Made by a program: the position numbers and the translations under genes
Shown here: positions 15,376 to 23,442 of the stretch, one piece after another
How the letters are laid out: each line of letters opens with the position of its first letter
Numbering within the stretch: position 1 is the first letter of the stretch
Source of the DNA: Allobosea sp. Tri-44
GTDB lineage: Bacteria; Pseudomonadota; Alphaproteobacteria; Rhizobiales; Beijerinckiaceae
Assembly (NCBI RefSeq): GCF_004123845.1
Contig: NZ_NBDP01000005.1
Span: 1-64,000, forward strand
DNA length: 64,000 nt
Direction of reading: 5' to 3'
Notes under the pieces: generated by a model
Told to the model about the DNA's origin: nothing
The model's input: only the letters and a program-made list of their open reading frames with translations
Database searches by the model: none

Positions 15376-17565
15376 ATGATCTATTCTACACGTGCCCCGC
15401 AAGCATCCCTTTCGTCATGTTTTGGAAGAGTACTGCTTTGCTTGACGCCCCGCGCCGCGGCGCTGGCACTGGGTGCGACCGCTCTTTCTGTCGGCGCGCA
15501 TGCGCAGGAGCCGACCTCGGCCATCCAACTCGGCGAGATCGTGGTTCAGGGCCAGGGCTCACAACCCGGCGTCTCGCCGCCCTTCGCCGGCGGGCAGGTG
15601 ACGCAAGGAGCCGGCCTCGGCCTGCTCGGCACCACCACCACGCTGAAATCCCCCTTCAACGTCACCGGCTACACCGCCGACCTGATCAAGGGTCTCCAGG
15701 CACCGACCGTGGCCGAGGCGCTCATCCTCGACTCTTCGGTCAGGAGTTCGCATCCGGCGGGCGGCATCGTCGATTCCTTCAACATCCGCGGCCTGCCCGT
15801 CGGCGAGGGCAATAGCGGTGAGATCGCCTTCGACGGCGTCTATGGCGTCGCGCCGAATTTCCGCGTGTTCACCGACTATGCCGAGCGGATCGAAGTCCTC
15901 AAGGGCCCATCCGCCGCCCTCTTCGGCATGGCGCCGAATGGTGGCGTCGGCGGCACCATCAACATCGTCCCGAAACGTGCGGAGGCCGACCTGACACGGG
16001 TCGGCGTCGAGTTCTCGTCCAACTCGGTCTTTGGAACCTCGCTGGACTTCGCGCGCCGCTACGGCGCGAATCGCGAGTTCGGCGTACGGGTCAACGGCAC
16101 GCTGCGTGGTGGCGACACAGTCGTCGACAAGCAGTCCGACCGCACGGGCATCGGCTCGCTCGCCCTCGACTACCAGGGCGAGCGCTTCCGGGCCTGGCTC
16201 TACCTTCTCGCCCAGCGCGACAATGTCGACGCGCCGAGCCGCCCTTTCCTGATGGCGGCTGGCGTGCCCGTCCCGCGCGCGCCCGACGGGCGGCGCAACG
16301 TGATCCAGCCCTGGGAATCGTCGCAGATCGACGAGCGCTCGGCCCTGTTTCGAACCGAATACGATCTGACCGACCAGATCACCCTGTTCGCCAATGTCGG
16401 CGGCTCGCAATCCGAGGTCGAGCGCTTCTTCGGTTTGCCCACCATCACGAACTTGAGCGGCGACACCACTCATACACCGCAATATTTCAACCTCGACGTC
16501 GACCGGCAGACCTACAATGCCGGTTTCCGGGCGCGCTTCGAGACCGGGTTCATCCGCCATCAGGTCTCGTTCGTGGCCTCGCATTACCATGACGAGCTGA
16601 GCCGGGCCCTGACCAGCGGGACCGCGGTCTCATCCAACATCTATAATCCCGTGCTGCGGGCGCCCCAGTTCGCGCCGCGGACAGCGAAGACAATCCTGTC
16701 CGAAAGTGACCTCAGCAGCCTTGCCCTGTCCGACACACTCTCGATGTTCAACGAGCGCGTCTTGCTGACACTCGGCGTGCGTCGCCAGACCGTCGAAGCG
16801 AGGAACTATGCGCCAGGCACGGGGATCCTGACCTCGTCCTATGATGAGAGCGCGACCACACCCCTCGTCGGGCTCGTGCTGCGGCCGCTCGATAACGTCT
16901 CGCTCTATGCCAACTACATCGAGGGCCTGAGCCGCGGCGACGTCGCCCCGGCCAACGCCCTGAACGCCGGCGAGATGTTCGCGCCCTACCGCGCCCAGCA
17001 GTACGAGGTCGGCGTCAAGGCGCAGTTCGGCAGCTTCGGCGTCGGGCTGGCGGGGTTCCAGATCACCAAGCCGAGCGGAGAACTCAGCAACGGCTTCTTC
17101 AGCGTCAGCGGCGAGCAGCGCATTCGCGGGCTCGAGTTCAACGTCTATGGCGAGGTCACACCGGAGATCCGTCTGCTCGGCGGCGCGACCGTGCTCGACG
17201 GCGAGCTGACGAAGACCACCACCGCCGCCAATATCGGCAACACGCCGATCGGCGTTCCCTCGCTGCAACTCAATCTCGGGGCAGAATGGGATGTGCCGTG
17301 GCTGCGCGGCCTGACGCTGAGCGGCGCGCTGATCCACACCGGCAAGCAGTTCGTCAACACCGCCAATACCCAGTCCCTGCCCGATTGGACGCGCCTCGAT
17401 GTCGGGGCGCGCTACACGACCGAGATCGCCGGCAGGAAGACCGTGCTGCGCGCCAACGTTCAGAACATCACCAACGAGAAGTACTGGTCGAGCGTGGCCT
17501 CGTTCGGGACCTTCTATGTCGGCACGCCGCGCACCTTCCGGCTCTCGATGACGGTCGATCTGTGA
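15376..17565 (+). CDS. TonB-dependent siderophore receptor
   Basis: The 729-residue outer-membrane protein has a signal peptide (MIYSTRAP...ALSVGAHA, cleavage near residue 44), a plug domain (about 65-200: SPFNVTGYTADLIKG, FNIRGLPVGEGNSG, RIEVLKGPSAALFG, GGTINIVPKR) and a C-terminal beta-barrel ending in aromatic YVGTPRTFRLSMTVDL. It belongs to the FhuA/FcuA/FpvA-like siderophore receptor group. I chose ATG 15376, with AGGGGACA about ten bases upstream, over GTG 15328. The 233-bp gap from the exporter gene suggests its own promoter. It should import the ferric form of the siderophore made by this locus. Confidence 0.92.
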   Translation: MIYSTRAPQASLSSCFGRVLLCLTPRAAALALGATALSVGAHAQEPTSAIQLGEIVVQGQGSQPGVSPPFAGGQVTQGAGLGLLGTTTTLKSPFNVTGYTADLIKGLQAPTVAEALILDSSVRSSHPAGGIVDSFNIRGLPVGEGNSGEIAFDGVYGVAPNFRVFTDYAERIEVLKGPSAALFGMAPNGGVGGTINIVPKRAEADLTRVGVEFSSNSVFGTSLDFARRYGANREFGVRVNGTLRGGDTVVDKQSDRTGIGSLALDYQGERFRAWLYLLAQRDNVDAPSRPFLMAAGVPVPRAPDGRRNVIQPWESSQIDERSALFRTEYDLTDQITLFANVGGSQSEVERFFGLPTITNLSGDTTHTPQYFNLDVDRQTYNAGFRARFETGFIRHQVSFVASHYHDELSRALTSGTAVSSNIYNPVLRAPQFAPRTAKTILSESDLSSLALSDTLSMFNERVLLTLGVRRQTVEARNYAPGTGILTSSYDESATTPLVGLVLRPLDNVSLYANYIEGLSRGDVAPANALNAGEMFAPYRAQQYEVGVKAQFGSFGVGLAGFQITKPSGELSNGFFSVSGEQRIRGLEFNVYGEVTPEIRLLGGATVLDGELTKTTTAANIGNTPIGVPSLQLNLGAEWDVPWLRGLTLSGALIHTGKQFVNTANTQSLPDWTRLDVGARYTTEIAGRKTVLRANVQNITNEKYWSSVASFGTFYVGTPRTFRLSMTVDL

Positions 17566-17618
17566 TACGGGGCGCGCTGCGCGATAGCGGGCGCCGGCCT
17601 GCCGACGGCAGGCACGGG

Positions 17619-18764
17619 ATGGAGGGCGGGTATCGCGCCCTCGCCTGTCTTGTCGCGTTCTGTCTCGCCGTGCTGCTGGCCGCCACACCGGTTGCGGCGG
17701 AGCAGATCACGGTGACCGACATCGCGGGGCGCCCCGTCAGGCTGACCGTGCCTGTCCAGCGCGTCGTCCTCGGCGAGGGCCGGCACCTTCACCTCGTCGC
17801 CGCACTCGATCGTGACGCGCCCCTGGGACGCATCGTCGGCTGGCGCGACGATCTCATCAAAAGCGATCCCGACACCTACCGGGCCTATCTCTCGCGCTAT
17901 CCCGAGATTGCGAGGCTGCCGCAGTTCGGCGGCCTGAACGAGGGCGGCTTCAGCATCGAAAAGGCGATCGCGCTGAAGCCGGATCTAGTGCTGCTCAACT
18001 TCGAAGCCAGGAGCGCCGGCGAAGAAACCGGATTGGTCGAGAAGCTCGCTGCCCTCGACATACCGGTCGTCTATATCGACTTGCGCTACAGCCCGTCTCA
18101 GAACACCGAGCCATCGATGCGCCTGCTCGGCCGCCTGTTCGGCAAATCTGAGATCGCCGAAGAGCTCGTCGCCTTCCGCGCGGCCCAGATCGCACGCGTC
18201 ACCGAGCGCCTCGCCAAGGCCGGCGACCTTGCCAGACCGCTGGTGATGATCGACCGTATCCCCGGCTACTCGGACGAATGCTGCATGTCGTTCGGCCCGG
18301 AGAATTTCGGCAAGGTGGTCGAGATGGCCGGCGGACGGAATCTCGGCAGCGAGCTGCTACCGGGAACGTTCGGGACCATCAGCCCGGAAACCATTGTCGC
18401 GCGCGACCCGGATGTCGTGATCGCGACCGGCGGCAATTGGGACGCCTTCGCGCCTGGCGGCAACTGGGTAGGACTCGGTCCCGGCGCCGATCTTGCCGAG
18501 GCCCGGCGCAAGCTCGCCAACCTTGCGAGGCGGCCGGCCTTCATCAACTCGCGAGCGGTGAGGAGCCACCGCTTCTACGGAATCTGGCATCAATTCTACA
18601 ACAGCCCGTATCAGTTCATCGCGCTTCAGCAGATCGCGCGCTGGCTCCATCCCAAGCTCTTCACCGACCTCGACCCGGACACGACCTTGCGCGAACTGCA
18701 CGAGCGTTTCCTTCCGGTGCCATTCCAGCCGGGCTATTGGGTAGAGCTGCTTGCAAGGCGGTGA
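17619..18764 (+). CDS. Periplasmic ferric-siderophore binding protein (FecB/FhuD-like)
   Basis: The 381-residue protein has a clear signal peptide (MEGGYRALACLVAFCLAVLL..PVAA) and the TroA/FhuD-type fold: ITVTDIAGRPVRLTVPVQRVV, FSIEKAIALKPDLVLLN, and MAGGRNLGSEL..TISPETIVARDPDVVIATGG. An in-frame GTG at 17562 overlaps the receptor stop as GTGA and may be the true, translationally coupled start; ATG 17619 gives the better signal peptide. No FecCD permease or ATPase gene follows, so the inner-membrane step must use components encoded elsewhere or the MFS protein. An unusual DECCMSFGPENFGK segment carries adjacent cysteines. Confidence 0.85.
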   Translation: MEGGYRALACLVAFCLAVLLAATPVAAEQITVTDIAGRPVRLTVPVQRVVLGEGRHLHLVAALDRDAPLGRIVGWRDDLIKSDPDTYRAYLSRYPEIARLPQFGGLNEGGFSIEKAIALKPDLVLLNFEARSAGEETGLVEKLAALDIPVVYIDLRYSPSQNTEPSMRLLGRLFGKSEIAEELVAFRAAQIARVTERLAKAGDLARPLVMIDRIPGYSDECCMSFGPENFGKVVEMAGGRNLGSELLPGTFGTISPETIVARDPDVVIATGGNWDAFAPGGNWVGLGPGADLAEARRKLANLARRPAFINSRAVRSHRFYGIWHQFYNSPYQFIALQQIARWLHPKLFTDLDPDTTLRELHERFLPVPFQPGYWVELLARR

Positions 18765-19101
18765 CCATCGTCTCGATACTCGCGATGGAGCAGATCGAGG
18801 CCATTGGAGGCGGGTTAGGTCATGGCGCGAGAACGGTACCATCCGTTTTATAAGGCAGCCTGATGCTCGACACAGCTCGAGGCAAGACAAACCGCATGCT
18901 CGCACGAATGTCCGCTTCCGGGCGATCACCCACTGTCCGCTTATGGCGCACGGCTACGGTCGCGTTGTCTACCGCCTCGGCATCCGACATAGAATTCACC
19001 GCAAAGTCCGCGTGTTGCTCATCTGAGAGGCTGTCGTTCGCCATGTCCACGAGTGACCGTCGGGCATCGCCCGACCTCCCAGACGCCCGCCGTTAAGCAG
19101 T
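18765..19101. other. Intergenic region between convergent operons
   Basis: This 337-bp stretch lies between the end of the siderophore operon and the end of the minus-strand MFS-ABM gene. Short open frames exist on both strands but lack start signals and conserved-looking sequence. GTCCGCTT occurs twice (about 18909 and 18937), resembling the repeat near 136-228. No strong terminator hairpin with a T run is visible. Confidence 0.4.
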
Positions 19102-20709
19102 TCAGTCTGGCGCGCCCGGGCGAGCGAGCTGAAGGAAATGCCGCACCACCGGCCCCTCCTCCCCGGCATGGAAGCGCCTGACCTCGCTTTGAAGATCGGC
19201 GTCGGCCTTGGAGACGCGGCGATGCTGGCGCAGATGCTCGGCCCAGGACGAGACCATGAACCATTCGACCAGCTTGCCAGGATCGGCGGTGTCCTCGGTG
19301 ATCCCCCAGCCATAGGCGCCGTCGCGGCGGCGCTCGACCGAGAGGGCGTGGATCGCACGCAGGAAGGCATCGCGATCGGCCTGCGGCACCTGATATTCAA
19401 TCAAGATCAGGACAGGGCCGCGGTCATTGGCGATCTCGGCCGCGACAAGTGGCTCCGGCCAATGGTTCGACGGCGCCAGGTCCGCCTCGCCCGCCGGCAG
19501 CTTGATCCGGTGCATCACGAGGCCGGCGACGAGCAGCGCGCCCGCGCCGATCAGCAAGGTGCCGCGGATGCCGGCGGCTTCCGCCACCGCACCCCAGCCG
19601 AGGCTGCCGGCGGTCATCGCGCCGTTGAAGACGGTGAGGTAGACGGCGAGCGCCCGGCCGCGCACCCAGTTCGGCAGGATCGCCTGGGCGACGCCGTTGA
19701 GCGTGGTCAGCGCCACGATCCAGGCCGCGCCAAGCAGCAGCAGGACGACGAGGGCGAGCCATTGCGGCGGACCGAGCGTGAGCGCCGCCATCACCGCGGC
19801 GGTCACGACGGCGGATAAGAGCAGCAGCCCATCGGCATCGAGACGGGCGCGCAGGCGCGGCAACAGCACGGCGCCGCCGATCGCCCCGGCCCCGACCGCG
19901 CCGAGCAGGACGCCGTAGAAGCCGGCGCCGCCGCCGAGCAGGTTGCGCGCGACCAGCGGCAGCAGCGCCCAGACGGCGCTGGCGCAGGCGAAGAAGATTG
20001 CGGCCCGCAGCAGCACGACGTGGAGTTCGCGGCTCGCCTTGGCGTAGCGCAAACCGGCCCGGAAGGCCCCGGCGAAGCGCTCGCTGAGCGCGTCGTCCGC
20101 TCCCGGCGCGCGGCGCCACCAGATCAGCGCGCCGATGACGATGACATAGCTCAAAACGTCGGCGCCATAGGTGAAGCCGGCGCCGAAGGCGGCGAGGATC
20201 AGCCCGCCCAGCGCCGGGCCGATGGCGCGCGAGATGTTGATGCCGAGCGAGTTGAGCGCGACGGCGCTCTTCAGCTCCGCCTTGTCCACCAGCTCGGGCA
20301 CGATCGCCTGCCAGGTCGGCGCCATCAGGGCCGCGCCGACACCGCCAAGGAAGGTCAGCCCGACCAGCGCCGGCACGCTGAGCTGACCGAGACTCGCCAG
20401 TGCCATCAGGGAGAGGCTCACCAGCGCAAGCAGGATCTGGATTGCGATCAGGAATTTGCGGCGGTCGAGGATGTCGGAGAGCACGCCGGCGGGGATCGCG
20501 AGCAGGAAGATCGGCAGCGTCGCCGCCGCCTGGACCAGCGCCACCGCGGCGGGCGCGCCGGAGAGGTCGGTCACCAGCCAGGCGCTGGCGACGTCGCGCA
20601 TGAACGAGCCGATATTGCCGATGATTGTCGCCGCCCAGAGCACGGCGAAGACTCTCTGGCGCAGCGGCGCGAAGCTCGAAGCGGGCAGTGACGGGGCCGT
20701 CTCGCTCAT
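19102..20709 (-). CDS. MFS transporter (EntS/MFS_3 type) fused to an ABM-like domain
   Basis: The 535-residue protein has an MFS core of about 400 residues (motif A as PAGVLSDILDRRKFLI after TM2) in the enterobactin-exporter-like MFS_3 group. A soluble C-terminal domain follows (about 425-535: PVLILIEYQVPQADRDAFLRA, RRRDGAYGWGITED, KLVEWFMVSSWAEHLRQHRR) that resembles the dimeric ferredoxin-like antibiotic-biosynthesis-monooxygenase fold. It is the last gene of a minus-strand operon, 4 bp after DoxX. Export of a toxic or reactive small molecule is plausible. Despite the EntS similarity I see no link to the nearby siderophore locus other than distance. Confidence 0.85.
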   Translation of the reverse strand: MSETAPSLPASSFAPLRQRVFAVLWAATIIGNIGSFMRDVASAWLVTDLSGAPAAVALVQAAATLPIFLLAIPAGVLSDILDRRKFLIAIQILLALVSLSLMALASLGQLSVPALVGLTFLGGVGAALMAPTWQAIVPELVDKAELKSAVALNSLGINISRAIGPALGGLILAAFGAGFTYGADVLSYVIVIGALIWWRRAPGADDALSERFAGAFRAGLRYAKASRELHVVLLRAAIFFACASAVWALLPLVARNLLGGGAGFYGVLLGAVGAGAIGGAVLLPRLRARLDADGLLLLSAVVTAAVMAALTLGPPQWLALVVLLLLGAAWIVALTTLNGVAQAILPNWVRGRALAVYLTVFNGAMTAGSLGWGAVAEAAGIRGTLLIGAGALLVAGLVMHRIKLPAGEADLAPSNHWPEPLVAAEIANDRGPVLILIEYQVPQADRDAFLRAIHALSVERRRDGAYGWGITEDTADPGKLVEWFMVSSWAEHLRQHRRVSKADADLQSEVRRFHAGEEGPVVRHFLQLARPGAPD

Positions 20710-20713
20710 CGGC

Positions 20714-21124
20714 TCAGCTCGTCCTGCGGTTGAGATCGTCGAGCGCGACCAGGATGAAGCCGCCGATCAGGCCGAGATGCTCGAAGAAGCTGTTCGTCGC
20801 CATCATCCGCCCCTGCCCGGCCGGCAGCTCCCAGAAGCGGATGGCGATGACGGTCGCGACCAAAGTGAAGCCGGCGAGCGCCAGCGCGGCGAGCCAGCGC
20901 CAGCGCCCGGTCAGGATCATCGCGGTCGCGACGAGTTCGAAGACGATGACGCCGACCGCGAAGAGCGGCGCCGGGGTCAGGCCGAAATGCGTCATCTCGG
21001 CGAGCGCGCCTTGAAAATCGAGGATCTTGGTGATCGGCCCCTGGATATAGGCGGCGCAGAGCAGGAGCAGCGCGAACCAGCGCAAGGCGCCGGCGATCGG
21101 TCCCGATGAACTGGCCGCGGCCAT
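20714..21124 (-). CDS. DoxX family membrane protein
   Basis: The 136-residue protein has four hydrophobic helices (FALLLLCAAYIQGPITKILDF; LFAVGVIVFELVATAMIL; WLAALALAGFTLVATVIAI; LGLIGGFILVAL) typical of DoxX/DoxD-like proteins. The conserved FFEHLGLIGGF near the C-terminus supports the assignment. ATG 21124 sits 2 bp after the amidohydrolase stop, so the two are probably translationally linked. DoxX proteins often accompany genes for thiol or electrophile stress; its exact activity here is unknown. Confidence 0.82.
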   Translation of the reverse strand: MAAASSSGPIAGALRWFALLLLCAAYIQGPITKILDFQGALAEMTHFGLTPAPLFAVGVIVFELVATAMILTGRWRWLAALALAGFTLVATVIAIRFWELPAGQGRMMATNSFFEHLGLIGGFILVALDDLNRRTS

Positions 21125-21126
21125 CG

Positions 21127-23109
21127 TCACACCGCCCAGCAGGCGCAGCCGAGCGCGCCCCAGAAGCTCCGGAGGTCGGCCACCGGCAGCTTGCTCGACC
21201 AGGCGCCGGCATGGTCGTGGCCATGGACGCCGCAGGAACTGGCGCAGCCGCAAGTGTTCAAGGCGGCCCGGCGCAGCGAGTTCTTGCCGGCCCCGTCAGG
21301 CTCGCCCCAGGCGCCGTAGCCCTTGAACGTCCTGACCGGCGACCAGTCCGGCATGGCCGGCGGCGGGGCGCTCTGGTCGAGGCTGGCGAAGTCTCTGGCG
21401 CCATAGACGATCCTGCCGCCGACGACGGTGAGGTCGGCGCTGATGAACGAGATCTCGTCCTCCGGGCAGGCGAAGAAGTCGCGATCGGGCACGATCAGGT
21501 CGGCGAACTGGCCGACCGCGATCTGGCCCTTCTTGCCCTCCTCGTTGGAGAACCAGGTGACCTTCTCGGTCAGCATTCGGAGCGCCGTCTCGCGGTCTAG
21601 GCAGTTGCGCTGCGGCGTCAGGCGCAGGCCGCCGACGGTCTTGCCGGTGACCATCCAGGAGAGCGAGACCCAGGGGTTGTAGGAGGCGACGCGGGTGGCG
21701 TCGGTGCCGGCCGAGGTCCTGACGCCCTTTTCCAGCAGACGCGCCACCGGCGGGGTCGCCTCGGCGGCGGCAGCGCCATAGCGCTCGACGAAATACTCGC
21801 CCTGATAGGCCATGCGGTGCTGCACGGCGACGCCACCGCCCAGCGCCGCGATCCGGTCGATCGAACGTTCCGAGATTGTCTCGGCATGGTCGAAGAACCA
21901 GTTCAGCCCCTTCAAGGGCACGTCCTTGTCGACCTTCTCGAAGACGTCGAGCGCCCGCGAGATCGTCTCGTCATAGGTGGCGTGCAGGCGCCAGGGCCAG
22001 CGGTTCTCGGCGAGGATGCGCACGACGCCTTCGAGATCGCCTTCCATTTCGGGCGGCATGTCGGGGCGCGGCTCGCGGAAGTCCTCGAAATCGGCGGCAG
22101 AGAAGACCAGCATCTCACCGGCGCCGTTATGCCGGAAATAGTCGGTGCCCTGCTTGTATTTGGAGGTCTTGGTCCAGTTGAGGAAGTCGTCCCTCTCCTG
22201 CTTCGGCTTCTGCGTGAACAGGTTGTAGGCGAGCCGGATGGTCATTTGCCCGTCATCGGCGAGCTTCTGGATGACGGCGTAGTCGTCGGGATAATTCTGG
22301 AAGCCACCGCCGGCATCGATCGCACCGGTGACGCCGAGCCGGTTGAGCTCGCGCATGAAATGCCGGGTCGAGTTGACCTGGTAGTCGAAGGGGAGCTTCG
22401 GTCCCTTGGCCAGCGTCGCATAGAGGATGTTGGCATTGGGCCTGGCCAGCAACAGACCGGTCGGGTTGCCGTTGGCATCGCGGGTGATCTCGCCGCCGGG
22501 CGGCTGGGGCGTGTCCTTGGCGTAGCCGACGGCGCGCAACGCGGCGCCGTTCAGCAAGGCCCGGTCATAGAGGTGCAGGATGAAGACCGGCGTGTCGGGC
22601 GCGACCGCGTTGAGCTCCTCGATCGTCGGCAGGCGCTTCTCGGCAAACTGGTGCTCGGTGAAGCCGCCGACGACGCGCACCCATTGCGGCGGTGGCGTCA
22701 CTGCAACCTGGCGCCTGAGCATGCTCATCGCATCGGCGAGCGAGCGCACGCCGTCCCAGCGCAGCTCCATGTTGAAGTTGAGCCCGCCGCGGATGATGTG
22801 GAGATGGTTGTCGATCAGGCCGGGCAGCGCGGCGCGGCCCTTGAGGTCGATGACCTTGGTGTCCGGCCCGGCATGGACCATGACCTCGGCTTCGCTGCCT
22901 ACGGCCAAGAAGGCGCCGTCCTTGACCGCGACCGCGCTAGCGGACGGGTTGCCGCGGTCGAGCGTGGTGAAGCGGCCATTGCTGAGAATGAGATCGGCAC
23001 TCATCGGGCGGGCTCCTTGGCCGGGCGTTTGGGCGGCGGCGCTGCCGAGCAGGCCGGTCAGGGCGCCGGCAGCGGCGCCGAAGGTGGTTTGACGGCGTGT
23101 CGGGCTCAT
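21127..23109 (-). CDS. Exported amidohydrolase (YtcJ-like) with Cys/His-rich C-terminal tail
   Basis: The 660-residue protein begins with a twin-arginine-like signal (RRQTTFGAAAGALTG..AAAQ), then shows the amidohydrolase metal site DNHLHIIRG (HxH), and later FFDHAETI and TSAGTDATR, the remaining metal ligands of YtcJ-type enzymes. The last 50 residues contain a striking CGCASSCGVHGHDHAGAW stretch and end ALGCACWAV, adding five Cys and three His outside the usual fold. It overlaps the XapX gene (TGATG) and lies in a six-gene operon. Substrate unknown; hydrolysis of an amide or cyclic amide is the family expectation. Confidence 0.85.
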   Translation of the reverse strand: MSPTRRQTTFGAAAGALTGLLGSAAAQTPGQGARPMSADLILSNGRFTTLDRGNPSASAVAVKDGAFLAVGSEAEVMVHAGPDTKVIDLKGRAALPGLIDNHLHIIRGGLNFNMELRWDGVRSLADAMSMLRRQVAVTPPPQWVRVVGGFTEHQFAEKRLPTIEELNAVAPDTPVFILHLYDRALLNGAALRAVGYAKDTPQPPGGEITRDANGNPTGLLLARPNANILYATLAKGPKLPFDYQVNSTRHFMRELNRLGVTGAIDAGGGFQNYPDDYAVIQKLADDGQMTIRLAYNLFTQKPKQERDDFLNWTKTSKYKQGTDYFRHNGAGEMLVFSAADFEDFREPRPDMPPEMEGDLEGVVRILAENRWPWRLHATYDETISRALDVFEKVDKDVPLKGLNWFFDHAETISERSIDRIAALGGGVAVQHRMAYQGEYFVERYGAAAAEATPPVARLLEKGVRTSAGTDATRVASYNPWVSLSWMVTGKTVGGLRLTPQRNCLDRETALRMLTEKVTWFSNEEGKKGQIAVGQFADLIVPDRDFFACPEDEISFISADLTVVGGRIVYGARDFASLDQSAPPPAMPDWSPVRTFKGYGAWGEPDGAGKNSLRRAALNTCGCASSCGVHGHDHAGAWSSKLPVADLRSFWGALGCACWAV

Positions 23110-23378
23110 CAGGCTTGTCCCTTGTCCCTCTCATCGGTCGGCCGACGTGCCGGTAGAGCGCCGAAGACATGCTCGCCGCATTCGCGCTGCAGCCAGCCAA
23201 GGCTCAGGCCCTGGCCCGAGACCAGCCGCTTGGCGATCTGTACGATCTGCTCGCCAGCAAGGATGCCGAGCAGGCCGACGAGCGCGATGACAGGCGGCGC
23301 CGGCGAGCGCACGTTCATCAGCCCATAGACGACACCGACCAGCAGGCCGGCGCCAAGCGCCATCAAGTAGAGCTTCAT
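23109..23378 (-). CDS. XapX (DUF1427) domain protein
   Basis: An 89-residue protein has two short hydrophobic segments, LYLMALGAGLLVGVVYGLMNV and PPVIALVGLLGILAGEQIV, the XapX signature (small membrane protein), then a hydrophilic tail ending RRPTDERDKGQA. It overlaps the amidohydrolase start by one base. XapX, amidohydrolase and isochorismatase-like genes occur together in many proteobacteria, as here; the function of XapX itself is not known to me. Confidence 0.78.
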   Translation of the reverse strand: MKLYLMALGAGLLVGVVYGLMNVRSPAPPVIALVGLLGILAGEQIVQIAKRLVSGQGLSLGWLQRECGEHVFGALPARRPTDERDKGQA

Positions 23379-23442
23379 CGTCTCCTCCGCGGCGGTTTCG
23401 CCGAAGGCGGGAGCGACGCCCGATGCGCCGCTCCCGGTCTCG

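Noticed and set aside
15559..16590. A 343-residue minus-strand frame inside the TonB receptor gene
   Set aside because: Antisense shadow of a receptor with intact plug and barrel motifs.
18820..19096. Small overlapping frames on both strands between the siderophore operon and the MFS-ABM gene
   Set aside because: They lack ribosome binding sites, have no recognisable sequence and overlap each other. Nothing favours either strand.
21817..23328. A 503-residue plus-strand frame opposite the amidohydrolase gene
   Set aside because: Antisense shadow. The minus-strand product has signal peptide and metal motifs, whereas this frame is low in recognisable sequence and rich in Arg/Gly/Val typical of shadows.
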